NCBI GenBank assembly: GCA_017460955.1
Contig: JAFTZY010000001.1
Location: 1-40,020, forward strand
Length of the DNA stretch: 40,020 nt
DNA from: Oscillospiraceae bacterium
GTDB lineage: Bacteria > Bacillota > Clostridia > Oscillospirales > Ruminococcaceae
Reading direction: 5' to 3'
Shown here: positions 17,453-25,645 of the stretch, one piece after another
Position numbering within the stretch: position 1 is the stretch's first letter
Layout: every line of letters starts with the position of its first letter
Notes under the pieces: model-generated
The model's database searches: none
Seen by the model: only the letters and a program-made list of their open reading frames with translations
Told to the model about the DNA's origin: nothing
Translations under genes and position numbers: made by a program

Positions 17453-18169
17453 ATGAAACGGATCACAGGGATCCTTCTGGCGCTTGCGATGCTCAGTCCC
17501 CTGCCGGCCGGTGCGGTCGGCTACGGACAGGGCACGCAGGTGGATGCGGACAATGTCCCCATCGGCGCACTCGAGTTCGATGCGCAGTACGGGGCGTATG
17601 ATGCCTATGCCACCTCGCCCGACCGCAGCCGCATCCTCCTGACCTTCGATCAGGGGTATGAGAATGGCTACACGGCACAGATCCTTGACACGCTCGCGGA
17701 GAAGCACGTCACGGCGATCTTCTTCCTGACGGGTGATTATGCCAAGCGGGAGCCGGCGCTGGTGCGGCGGATGATCGATGAGGGGCATGTGCTGGGCAAT
17801 CACGGGATGACCCATGCCAGTCTGCCCACGCTCTCTCAGGAGGCGGCCCGCGAGGAGCTGCAAAGTCTGCATGACTATGTGATACAAACCTACGGGTATA
17901 CGATGCAGTATTTCCGCTGCCCGTGCGGTGAGTATGACGAGGAAACGCTGAAAACGGCGCAGTCCCTCGGTTATCGGACCGTATTCTGGAGCGGGGCGCA
18001 TGTGGACTGGCTCACGGATGACCAGCCGGCACCGCAGGAGGCACTCGACAAGCTCACGGCGTCGGCACACGGCGGCGAGATCCTGCTGCTGCATTCGGTG
18101 TCCTCCACCAATGCACAGATCCTGGGCGAGCTGATCGACCGGTTCCGGGAGATGGGCTATCAGGTATAA
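17453..18169 (+). CDS. PdaA-like polysaccharide deacetylase
   Basis: The protein has 238 residues with a signal peptide (1-21) and a NodB-type deacetylase fold. Motifs resemble Bacillus PdaA, which deacetylates muramic acid on the way to delta-lactams in spore cortex: LTFDQGYENGYT (63-74), metal His residues in NHGMTH (117, 121), and LLLHSVSSTNAQIL (His 214). Two differences stand out: Gln follows the catalytic Asp (PdaA has Asn), and the usual FRPPRG motif reads FRCPCG (154-159), putting two Cys by the active site. GGGGGAA precedes the ATG. The substrate is peptidoglycan by family; a spore role is unproven. Confidence 0.88.
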   Translation: MKRITGILLALAMLSPLPAGAVGYGQGTQVDADNVPIGALEFDAQYGAYDAYATSPDRSRILLTFDQGYENGYTAQILDTLAEKHVTAIFFLTGDYAKREPALVRRMIDEGHVLGNHGMTHASLPTLSQEAAREELQSLHDYVIQTYGYTMQYFRCPCGEYDEETLKTAQSLGYRTVFWSGAHVDWLTDDQPAPQEALDKLTASAHGGEILLLHSVSSTNAQILGELIDRFREMGYQV

Positions 18170-18172
18170 AGC

Positions 18173-18204
18173 AAGGGCTTCCCCCAGCCGGGGGAAGCCC
18201 TTCT
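18173..18204. terminator. Hairpin terminator between converging pdaA-like gene and putP
   Basis: A perfect 13-bp stem AAGGGCTTCCCCC/GGGGGAAGCCCTT with a 4-nt loop. It is symmetrical and sits between converging genes; the T content after it is modest on either strand. Confidence 0.8.
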
Positions 18205-18216
18205 GTCGTTTGGGAA

Positions 18217-19758
18217 TTATTCCCTTACCTGCTTTGCAACGGCATCGAATTCCTTGACGATGCCCTCCTCGGGGGCGGGGGTGACAAGGGAGCCGATGAC
18301 GATGGCGATGCAGGCGACCACGAAGGCCGGGAGCAGCTCATAGATGGCAAATGCACCGCCGAGTCTGGCAATGCCGAACTTCCACAGGAATACCATCACG
18401 CCGCCGGCGACCATGCCGGCAACTGCACCGTATTTGTTCGAGCGCTTCCAGAAGAGCGCTGCGAGCATTACGGGGCCGAAGGTCGCGCCGAAGCCCGCCC
18501 AGGCGAAGGAGACCACGCGGAATACGGAGCTCTCCGGGTTCCAGGCGATCAGGATGCCAAGGATCGCAATGACGATCAGGACGGCTCTGGCGGAGAGCAT
18601 GGACTGCTTCTGCGTGAGCTTGAGACCGAACACGCCGCCCAGGATGTTCTCGGACATGCTCGAGGAGGCTGCCAGGAGCTGGGAGTCGGCCGTGGACATG
18701 GTGCAGGCAAGGATGCCCGAGAAGATCAGGCCTGCGAGGACCGCAAAGAGCACACCGCTTTCACTCATGCGGTGGGACATCTTCACAACGACCGTCTCTG
18801 CCTCGGCATTGCCCGTGAGGATGCCGATGAAGCCGTCCGCGGACAGGGCCTTGCCGATCATGCCGATGAACATGGCCACGGCCATGGAGAGGATGACCCA
18901 GACGGAGGCGATGCGGCGGGAGATCTTCACCTTGTGTTCATCCTCGATGGCCATGAAGCGCAGGAGGATGTGGGGCATGCCGAAATAGCCAAGGCCCCAG
19001 GCAAGGGTGGAGATAATGGACAAAAAGCCGAAGGGCGTGGCAGTCCCCGTACTCTCGTCATAGCCGGAGGTCAGGGAGAAGTAGCCCGGCAGGGACTTGG
19101 CATTCTCGATGACATGATCGACGCCGCCGGCATGATGCACACCGTAGACCACAAGGATGATGAGTGCCAGTGTCATGACGATGCTCTGGATGAGGTCGGT
19201 GGTGCTCGCTGCCAGGAAGCCGCCGATGGAGGTGTAGGCAATGATGACGATCGCACCAATGATCATGGCAGCGTGGTAGTCGATGCCGAAGAGGGAGTTG
19301 AAGAGCTTGCCGCAGGCGGCAAAGCCGGAGCCGGTGTAGGGGATGAAGAAGATGAGGATGATGAGCGCTGCGATCCCCATGAGGACATGGTGCTTGTCAC
19401 GGAAGCGGTCGGAGAAGAAGTCGGGAAGCGTGATGGAGCCCGTGCGCTGGGAGTAGATGCGCAGACGCTTGGCGACAATGAGCCAGTTGAGGTAGGTGCC
19501 GATGAACAGGCCGATGATGGTCCAGCCGACCTCGGAGGCACCGGAGAAGTAGGCAAGTCCGGGCAGGCCCATGATGAGGTAGCTGCTCATGTCGGAGGCC
19601 TCGGCGCTCATGGCCGTCACGATCGGTCCGAGCCGGCGGCCGCCTAAGTAGAAGTCACCGACGCTCTCGTTTTTCCGGGAGCAGATGATGCCGATGACGA
19701 CCATCATAATAAGATAGGCAATGATGGTGCATAGGATGATGATGTCTTTGGTTTCCAT
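18217..19758 (-). CDS. putP: Sodium/proline symporter
   Basis: The protein has 513 residues with about 13 hydrophobic helices, as in the sodium:solute symporter family. The GDFYLGGRRLGPIVTAMSAEASDMS stretch early in the protein (from about 34) and the later STADSQLLAASSS match PutP, which takes up proline with sodium. Proline as substrate is by family resemblance. The start METKDIIIL is chosen because the longer frame upstream overlaps corA. It follows corA by 35 bp, probably in one transcript. Confidence 0.92.
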   Translation of the reverse strand: METKDIIILCTIIAYLIMMVVIGIICSRKNESVGDFYLGGRRLGPIVTAMSAEASDMSSYLIMGLPGLAYFSGASEVGWTIIGLFIGTYLNWLIVAKRLRIYSQRTGSITLPDFFSDRFRDKHHVLMGIAALIILIFFIPYTGSGFAACGKLFNSLFGIDYHAAMIIGAIVIIAYTSIGGFLAASTTDLIQSIVMTLALIILVVYGVHHAGGVDHVIENAKSLPGYFSLTSGYDESTGTATPFGFLSIISTLAWGLGYFGMPHILLRFMAIEDEHKVKISRRIASVWVILSMAVAMFIGMIGKALSADGFIGILTGNAEAETVVVKMSHRMSESGVLFAVLAGLIFSGILACTMSTADSQLLAASSSMSENILGGVFGLKLTQKQSMLSARAVLIVIAILGILIAWNPESSVFRVVSFAWAGFGATFGPVMLAALFWKRSNKYGAVAGMVAGGVMVFLWKFGIARLGGAFAIYELLPAFVVACIAIVIGSLVTPAPEEGIVKEFDAVAKQVRE

Positions 19759-19793
19759 GGGTAGAGGGTCCTTTCTGTGATTTGTAGGATATG

Positions 19794-20744
19794 TTACCGG
19801 CGCTTGTGCTTGCTGTGCTTGTTCTTGTTCTGCTTGAGCATCACCCAGGCGACGACAACAGTGCTGAGGATGGAGACGACCGTGGGGAACCAGGTCTGCG
19901 GGACGGGGAGCCCCGTGGTGTTCATGCCGTAGAAGCTGAAGATCATCGTCGGGATGGACATGATGATGGTCACGACCGTCAGACGCCACATGACGAAGTT
20001 CAGGTTGTTGGAGATGACCGAGCCGAAGGCCTCGACCATGCTCGAGATGATGCCCGAGTAGATGTTGCTCATCTCAATGGCCTGCCGTACCTCGATGAGG
20101 ACATCCTCGAGGAGGTCCTGGTCCTCGTCGTAGAGCTTGATGGTGCGGCCGCGCAGGAGCTTTTCGATGGTCACTTCATTGGCTTTCAGGGAGGTCGAGA
20201 AGTACACGAGGGATTTCTCGAGCTCGAGCATCTGGATGAGCTCCTGGTTCTTCATCGCATCGCCGAGCTTCTGCTCCATCACATACGAGGTCTTGTCGAT
20301 CTGCTTGAGGTCCTGCAGGTAGATCGCCGTGATGCGCAGCAGAAGCTGCATCACAAAGCGCGTTTTCATCCGCGTCTGGATGCCCTTGACAACACCGTCG
20401 GCAATGTCCCGCAGGACCTTGTTGTCCCGCAGGGAGATCGTAAAGACATAGTCGTCCGTGATGATGATGCCCAGCGGCACCGTGAAGAAGAGGATGGTCT
20501 CCTCCGAGAGGATCTCGGACATCGCCGTGTCCACGATGATGAGCGTCTGGTCATCCTCGCGCTCGATACGGGAGGACTCCTCCTCGTCGAGGGAGGAGCG
20601 GACAAAACCGCTGTCGAGTCCGTAGTGCTCGATGAGCTGTTGGATCTCCTGCGCCGTGGGATCCACGACCGAGATCCAGCATCCGGGGACGGGCGCAGCG
20701 ATCTGCCGGACACAGCCATCCTGTGTCTGGAAAAAATGGATCAT
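19794..20744 (-). CDS. corA: CorA family magnesium/cobalt channel
   Basis: The protein has 316 residues: a cytoplasmic N-terminal funnel, a long helical stalk, and two C-terminal membrane helices with the selectivity motif YGMN at 272-275, ending in a Lys/Arg/His-rich tail. CorA pentamers admit magnesium. The ATG is 15 nt after the stop of a 26-codon leader ORF. The ribosome site AAAGG (20755-20759) lies partly within a possible stem (20749-20779), so translation may depend on the leader. Confidence 0.95.
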   Translation of the reverse strand: MIHFFQTQDGCVRQIAAPVPGCWISVVDPTAQEIQQLIEHYGLDSGFVRSSLDEEESSRIEREDDQTLIIVDTAMSEILSEETILFFTVPLGIIITDDYVFTISLRDNKVLRDIADGVVKGIQTRMKTRFVMQLLLRITAIYLQDLKQIDKTSYVMEQKLGDAMKNQELIQMLELEKSLVYFSTSLKANEVTIEKLLRGRTIKLYDEDQDLLEDVLIEVRQAIEMSNIYSGIISSMVEAFGSVISNNLNFVMWRLTVVTIIMSIPTMIFSFYGMNTTGLPVPQTWFPTVVSILSTVVVAWVMLKQNKNKHSKHKRR

Positions 20745-20748
20745 GCAT

Positions 20749-20798
20749 ATACCGCCTTTCTACTGCATGCCGGCGGTATCACGGACACCTCCGGCATG
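20749..20798 (-). promoter_or_regulatory. Two overlapping stems that could switch corA translation
   Basis: Stem A pairs 20766-20773 with 20791-20798 (CATGCCGG/CCGGCATG, 8 bp). Stem B pairs 20749-20756 with 20772-20779 (ATACCGCC/GGCGGTAT, 8 bp). They share 20772-20773, so they compete. Stem B covers the GG of the corA ribosome site; stem A lies within the leader ORF. A ribosome finishing the leader would sit over stem B. Confidence 0.55.
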
Positions 20799-20840
20799 GG
20801 TTCTGTTCTGTCTCGCTCGCCCGTAAGGGTCCGTACTCAT
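20760..20840 (-). CDS. 26-codon leader peptide upstream of corA
   Basis: The ORF starts with ATG at 20838-20840, preceded by AGGAGGTGAT, a near-perfect ribosome site 5-6 bases upstream. The product begins MSTDPYGRARQ and ends RDTAGMQ; it is basic and has no signal peptide. It stops (TAG) 15 nt before corA. I do not recognise a named family. By position it resembles leader ORFs controlling Mg transporters in enterobacteria (mgtL for mgtA, corL for Salmonella corA), but those sequences differ. The promoter is unclear: TTGACA at 20867-20872 with TGATAT at 20844-20849 would start transcription after the ribosome site, so one further upstream is needed. Confidence 0.6.
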   Translation of the reverse strand: MSTDPYGRARQNRTHAGGVRDTAGMQ

Positions 20841-20904
20841 GAAATATCACCTCCTGAAAATGGTTTTGTCAATTATGTTTTTGCGGGGGGCGGGTTCTCC
20901 CCTT

Positions 20905-20938
20905 TTAGAAGTTAGAAGTTAGAGATTAGAGGTTAGAA
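20905..20938 (+). repeat. Heptanucleotide tract, about five units
   Basis: The units read TTAGAAG, TTAGAAG, TTAGAGA, TTAGAGG, TTAGAA in register. It sits between the CPBP protease stop and the corA leader region. Confidence 0.85.
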
Positions 20939-20945
20939 TCTACCC

Positions 20946-22106
20946 CTACAGCTCCCCCTGCGTTGCCTCAACGATATAGACCACCGCAGCGCCGACATGG
21001 ATGATGATGCCAAGGAGCATCAGGGGACTGGTCAGGAGCATCCGCAGGCCCCGCTCCTGCTGGGCGGGGGTGGAACGGGGCATCCGTTCCCGGATGAGCA
21101 TGACGAGGAGCACTACGGCACCGATGAGGACAAGACCGGTGTAGAACCAGTTGAGGAGCTCATAGGCCGTGTCAAAGCTGTAGGTCTCACAGAAGGTGAA
21201 GGCCTCGGCAGCGAAATTGACGCACATGTGGACGATGATGGAGGGCACGAGGGAATTGTGCTTGGCGGCGATGTAGCCAAAGAAGCACCCGCCCACGAAG
21301 GCTAAGATGAACTGGGCGACGTTCTCATGCCAGATGCCGAAGAGGAAGGCCGTGGTCACAATGCCAAAGCGCTGGCTGACGCGGGAAAGATTTTTCTGGA
21401 TGAAGCCGCGCATGAACAGCTCCTCGGTGACGGGGGCGACAATGACGCTGTACACGAAGGAGAGGATGACGGCCTTGACGTCCTGGGTGGTGGAAAAATC
21501 CGCCTCGTAGAGCGTGATGTCCACGCCCTCAAAGAGCGTCTCGAGCCCGTAGGCGGCATAGCCGGTGACGGTCTGGATGCACAGACAGATGCAGACATAG
21601 GCAAAGACCCGTGCCGCCGTGAGGTCCCGCGTCTGGAAAAGGGTGGACAGGGGGATCTTGGTGATCCGGCAGCCAAGCAGCGAAAAGAAGAGGTTGGACC
21701 CGCCGATGACAAGGATGGTCAGGGCAAGGTAGGAGGAGGAATTGGTGAGATAATCGCTGACCAGATCGATGTAATTGTCCGGCAGGGTGCCGTTCATGGC
21801 GGTGTCCACGGCAGTCTGGGCAAAGATGTAGACCTCCATGAGGATGAAGAAGAGGAGGTTCATCAGGAGGAAATGTCCGGCCAGAAAGCCGCCGGTGAGG
21901 TTCATGTAGAAGCGGATGCGCCGGCGTTCCTGCGGCAGCGGCATGAGGGGCAGGGAGAAGCCGGGCAGACGGATCTGCGGGAGGACCTCGCCGTAGTCGC
22001 TGGCATATTCATGGAATTCCGTCTCATTCGAGAACGGGTCATGGGGATCCGGATGGGGGGCATCCGCCGAGGCGACCTGCCAGCCGGAGGGATTGGGTTC
22101 AAACAT
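20946..22106 (-). CDS. CPBP family intramembrane metalloprotease
   Basis: The protein has 386 residues with about eight membrane helices and a hydrophilic, acidic N-terminus of about 65 residues. The CPBP/Abi signature is complete: EE at 228-229 with R233 (VTEELFMRGF), His 260 in FGIWHEN, and His 293 in IIVHMCVN. Members cleave within the membrane; bacterial ones are often linked to CAAX-like processing or peptide self-immunity, but this substrate is unknown. No bacteriocin genes are nearby. Confidence 0.9.
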   Translation of the reverse strand: MFEPNPSGWQVASADAPHPDPHDPFSNETEFHEYASDYGEVLPQIRLPGFSLPLMPLPQERRRIRFYMNLTGGFLAGHFLLMNLLFFILMEVYIFAQTAVDTAMNGTLPDNYIDLVSDYLTNSSSYLALTILVIGGSNLFFSLLGCRITKIPLSTLFQTRDLTAARVFAYVCICLCIQTVTGYAAYGLETLFEGVDITLYEADFSTTQDVKAVILSFVYSVIVAPVTEELFMRGFIQKNLSRVSQRFGIVTTAFLFGIWHENVAQFILAFVGGCFFGYIAAKHNSLVPSIIVHMCVNFAAEAFTFCETYSFDTAYELLNWFYTGLVLIGAVVLLVMLIRERMPRSTPAQQERGLRMLLTSPLMLLGIIIHVGAAVVYIVEATQGEL

Positions 22107-22177
22107 GTGGTACTCCTTTTATATACAGCGCAAAGCACTTGGAACTTGCAGCATCAAAGAGGGAGATGGGGGATGAG

Positions 22178-22434
22178 CTTCTAACCTCTTACCTCTCACC
22201 TCTAACTTCTAAAGGCGGGTGCAGGGGGCGCAAGCCCTCCCTGCTTGGGGTGCGGGGCCGAAGGCTCGCAGGGGTTTCCCAGCAATGCTCAGCCCTCCGG
22301 TTCAAGGCTCTTACCTCTTACCTCTCACCTCCAACTTCTAAAGGCGGGTGCAGGGGGGGCGAAGCCCTCCCTGCTTGGGGCGCGGGGCCGAAGGCCCCGC
22401 AATCCTGCTCCCCCTCCCCCTATGGGGGAGGGGG
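22178..22434. repeat. Duplicated ~90-bp intergenic repeat with heptamer tracts and hairpins
   Basis: Copy 1 (22178-22267) and copy 2 (about 22308-22400) each begin with heptamers CTTCTAA/CCTCTTA/CCTCTCA/CCTCTAA, the reverse complement of the tracts elsewhere. Each continues through AAAGGCGGGTGCAGGGGG and GCCCTCCCTGCTTGGGG to GCGGGGCCGAAGGC. Copy 2 is followed by a perfect 11-bp stem CCCCCTCCCCC/GGGGGAGGGGG (22410-22434). The 500 bp between the protease and the Nudix gene hold no supported gene. Confidence 0.85.
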
Positions 22435-22539
22435 CCGGGGGGTAGGGGATACCTCCGCACACACTATTACTATTGTAACACATTTTAGCGGATTCGTAAA
22501 CAGGTTTTTGAAAAAAATTTTTGGATCGGAAAAAAAGTA

Positions 22540-22568
22540 TGGACAAAATACATAAAATATGCTATAAT
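22540..22568 (+). promoter_or_regulatory. Sigma-A promoter of the Nudix and lipase genes
   Basis: TGGACA (22540-22545), 17-bp spacer ending in TGC, TATAAT (22563-22568). Confidence 0.85.
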
Positions 22569-22614
22569 CATAATAACAAAAGAGACAATCTGTCCAGCGG
22601 ACGCGAAAGGAAGT

Positions 22615-23037
22615 ATGGGGAACATGCGGCATGAGAAGTCGTGCGGTGCCATTGTGTACCGTAAATTTCACGGAAATATTGAGATCCTGCTGATACGTCA
22701 CATCAACAGCGGGCACTGGTCCTTCCCGAAGGGCCATGTGGAGCCGGGGGAGACGGAGGTCGAAACGGCGATCCGCGAGATCAAGGAGGAGACCGCCATC
22801 GATGTCATCATCGATTCCACGTTCCGGGAGACGGTGTCGTACTCCCCGAAGCGGGATACGCAGAAGGTCGTGGTGTATTTCATCGGCAAGGCGAAGAATT
22901 ACGATTTCGTCCCGCAGGAGGAGGAGATCTCGGAGGTAAGGTGGGTGGACATCGGCCACGCCGCCCGGATGCTGACCTATGAGAATGACAAGAACATCGT
23001 CATCAAGGCGAAGGGTGTCATCAAGAACGCAACGTAA
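22615..23037 (+). CDS. Nudix hydrolase, Ap4A-pyrophosphatase type
   Basis: The protein has 140 residues. The Nudix box runs from G40 through E46 and R54-E55 to E58-E59, matching G-x5-E-x7-RE-x2-EE; the usual following Gly is Ala (A61). The HEKSCGAIVYRK start and HWSFPKGHVEPGE resemble diadenosine tetraphosphate hydrolases, which clear stress-made Ap4A; substrate by resemblance only. AGGAAG precedes ATG 22615; a second ATG at 22624 is possible. The lipase gene starts 14 nt after the stop, so they are probably co-transcribed. Confidence 0.9.
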   Translation: MGNMRHEKSCGAIVYRKFHGNIEILLIRHINSGHWSFPKGHVEPGETEVETAIREIKEETAIDVIIDSTFRETVSYSPKRDTQKVVVYFIGKAKNYDFVPQEEEISEVRWVDIGHAARMLTYENDKNIVIKAKGVIKNAT

Positions 23038-23051
23038 AGGAGGAAGCTTCT

Positions 23052-25400
23052 ATGAACGGGAAACGGTTTACGGCCGTGCTGCTCTCGCTGTTGATGATGT
23101 TGAGCCTTGTGGGGCTGCTGCCGGCTTCGGCGGACGATATCGTGGATGTTTCTTATGCCCAAGGCATAGGGACATACCTCTACCGGGAGCATGGGGAGAA
23201 TGAGGTCGAGGTTACAGGTACACTACACAGTTTCTGGCAAGTCGGTGATGACGGTCAAGAAGAATATTTTTACTGTGCCTGCCCGCAGGGGGATTATTAT
23301 ACCAAGCAAGAGGGTCGTTATGAGCCGATCTCCGGTGAATATATACCGGTGGAGTGGGAGACAGAACTTGTTTCCGAGGTGCCGGAGGAGATCGACGGCA
23401 AAACCGTCACGGGCATCGGCGACAGAGCGCTTATCCACCATGAAGCTGAGCCATACAACATCATCGGATTGCCGGCGACGATCGAGAACCTTGGTAAGGA
23501 TGCCCTTGGGTCGGACGGTGAGAGGATCGTTTTTGCGAATGTTACGATCACACCCGGTGAGGACAGGATGATCCCGACACTGAAAGCCCTTGCGGATTAC
23601 TGCGGCGGCTTTACCTGCGAAACGACAAAGGGATACAGGAACCGTTGGAGCTGGACGAATGAATTATATGATGACGAACCAGAGGATCTCAGCTCAAGTT
23701 TTGCTTATAATAACTACGGGATCCTGTCCGCAGCAGCCGATGTAGCATCCGGCGAATACTATATCAAGCTTATGCCTGTATCGGATGCGTGTCCGCTGGG
23801 ACACTGTGCTTTGTATATCACGGTTGAAGATCCCGCCCTCAGCCTGCAATACCCCTACAAAAACGAATCCACCAAAACCATCGGCTACTCACAAACCATG
23901 GACAATGTGATCGACGGCACACTGCCCTCCACCTACAGTCCAAGGCTTGCGAGCATGCTGTGCGTCATGGCGCAGTCGGCCTATGACGAGGACTGCGTCC
24001 GGGAAAATTACAGGGCGCTCGGCTACAGCGGTACCTATGCCGTGTACGACTTTGACACCACCTATACCCAGGCCGACAACTGCGGCTATGTCATCGGCTA
24101 CCGGGATGTGGCAAGTGACAAGCGAGTCTATCTCATCACCATCCGGGGAACTGCCAATAAGCTCCACGAGGTCTGGGGCGAGGAATGGTGGAGCGATTTC
24201 AACTTAGGCTTCAGCCAGATGAACTGGACGGGGATCTATCCGTCCTATCACAGCGGCTTCTACGCGGCGGCGGATAAGATCTGGTCGGATATCCAGAGCT
24301 ACAATGACGGCCTGACAAACAAGAACCAGAAGGTCACCTACATCATCACCGGCCACAGCCGGGGTGCTGCGGTGGGCAATCTCGTGGCAAGCTGGCTTTC
24401 CAACAACACGAGATTTTCCGAGCAGAAGGTCTATGCCTACAATTTCGCCTGCCCGAATGTGGCAGTGGATATGGAGGGCGAATTCTCGGACAGCGACTAC
24501 CTGAGCATCTTCAACCTTGGCTGCTCGCGTGATCTGGTCAGCCAGGCACCGGGCGATAAGCTCACGCTCCTCACGCCCTCGTTCTGGCAGACTGTCACCG
24601 GCAAGGAGACCGCACAGTGGGGCAAGTACGGCCGCACGATGTTCTGGGACTATGACTGGGACACCGCCGGAGAAGCGGGCGTGACAGGCCTTTCCACCTA
24701 CCACCCGTGTGATACGAACTACATCCCCTACTTCCTGGAGGAAAACGGCCAGTCCGCTTTCAAGACCTACTGGGATATGAAGCAGATCCAGAAGTCCAAT
24801 TTCTGGGCGGGGAACGTCCGGGACTATGACAATGTCGAGATCACGGTCTATGCACCCGTTCCGTCCCTCAGCGTGCAGCTGAAGGATTCCCTGGACAATG
24901 TACTCGCTTCCATCAAAAACGGCATTGTCGAGATCGCCGAGGACTACAAGGACAGCATCGACATTGAGATCACGGACGGCTATGCACAGATCCGGACGGA
25001 TGAAGGGCTGTCGTATGAGGTCGAGGTGCAGTCCGAGGAACAGGTCTACATCGGTGTCGCACAGGACAGTGCGGGCAGCACCGGCGTGGGCAGTGCGGCG
25101 GTTTATTCGCCCGCATCCGGGGAGAGCGTCACGGTGACCGTGACACCGCAGACCCCTGCCGCCGAAATGCCCGTCACGAACGGCAGCGGTGAGACCGTCG
25201 AGCCCGTACAGGCGTGGACGCTCGGCGATGTCACCGGGGACGGTGTCCTGAGTGTACTCGATGCCGTGCGGCTGCAAAAGTGGCTCGTGCATACGTCCGG
25301 CACCACCCTGCCTGCCTGGAAGGCAGCGGATTACTGTGCCGATGACCGCATCGACGTGCGCGATCTTGTGCTGATGAAGCAGGCGCTGACAGCAAAGTAA
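23052..25400 (+). CDS. Secreted class 3 lipase with C-terminal type I dockerin
   Basis: The protein has 782 residues: a signal peptide (1-27, ending PASA), an N-terminal region of about 240 residues with a short BspA-like stretch (IDGKTVTGIGDRAL), a class 3 lipase domain (about 290-600) with nucleophile elbow GHSRG (Ser 436), possible Asp near 494 and His near 551, a beta-rich spacer, and a dockerin (about 724-782). The dockerin loops are DVTGDGVLSVLD and a weaker ADDRIDVRD, with helices VRLQKWL and LVLMKQAL, a different class from the NANDA dockerins upstream. It probably hydrolyses acyl esters outside the cell. AAAGGAGG precedes the start. Confidence 0.88.
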   Translation: MNGKRFTAVLLSLLMMLSLVGLLPASADDIVDVSYAQGIGTYLYREHGENEVEVTGTLHSFWQVGDDGQEEYFYCACPQGDYYTKQEGRYEPISGEYIPVEWETELVSEVPEEIDGKTVTGIGDRALIHHEAEPYNIIGLPATIENLGKDALGSDGERIVFANVTITPGEDRMIPTLKALADYCGGFTCETTKGYRNRWSWTNELYDDEPEDLSSSFAYNNYGILSAAADVASGEYYIKLMPVSDACPLGHCALYITVEDPALSLQYPYKNESTKTIGYSQTMDNVIDGTLPSTYSPRLASMLCVMAQSAYDEDCVRENYRALGYSGTYAVYDFDTTYTQADNCGYVIGYRDVASDKRVYLITIRGTANKLHEVWGEEWWSDFNLGFSQMNWTGIYPSYHSGFYAAADKIWSDIQSYNDGLTNKNQKVTYIITGHSRGAAVGNLVASWLSNNTRFSEQKVYAYNFACPNVAVDMEGEFSDSDYLSIFNLGCSRDLVSQAPGDKLTLLTPSFWQTVTGKETAQWGKYGRTMFWDYDWDTAGEAGVTGLSTYHPCDTNYIPYFLEENGQSAFKTYWDMKQIQKSNFWAGNVRDYDNVEITVYAPVPSLSVQLKDSLDNVLASIKNGIVEIAEDYKDSIDIEITDGYAQIRTDEGLSYEVEVQSEEQVYIGVAQDSAGSTGVGSAAVYSPASGESVTVTVTPQTPAAEMPVTNGSGETVEPVQAWTLGDVTGDGVLSVLDAVRLQKWLVHTSGTTLPAWKAADYCADDRIDVRDLVLMKQALTAK

Positions 25401-25412
25401 ATTTTTTCAACG

Positions 25413-25446
25413 GCAGCAAGCCCCTGCACGGGCTTGCTGCTTTTTT
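25413..25446 (+). terminator. Rho-independent terminator
   Basis: A perfect 11-bp stem GCAGCAAGCCC/GGGCTTGCTGC followed by TTTTTT. Confidence 0.95.
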
Positions 25447-25457
25447 GCGGGCTGGCC

Positions 25458-25492
25458 GCTCTGACCTCTTACTTCTCACCTCTGACTTCTAA
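25458..25492 (-). repeat. Heptanucleotide tract, five units
   Basis: The plus strand reads GCTCTGA, CCTCTTA, CTTCTCA, CCTCTGA, CTTCTAA in register, reverse-complementary in type to the TTAGAGG tracts. Confidence 0.85.
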
Positions 25493-25645
25493 AACTCACA
25501 GAATCTGTTCCCCGCTTTAATGTTGTTTTTGCCGGCCTATCATGAAACCATCACATTGGGGAGTATAATTAGAATTACAGTCAAGGAACACAGACAGCAC
25601 CTGTACAAGGGCGCTGCAAGCATAGAAAAGAAAGGAAGATCCATC

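Noticed and set aside
20844-20872. TTGACA-N17-TGATAT as the corA leader promoter
   Set aside because: Transcription would begin at or after the leader ATG and remove its ribosome site. The TTGACA may be chance or belong to an unseen start.
20745-20900. M-box magnesium riboswitch before corA
   Set aside because: The leader is too short and I see none of the long conserved M-box segments; the sequence is better explained by the small ORF and two stems.
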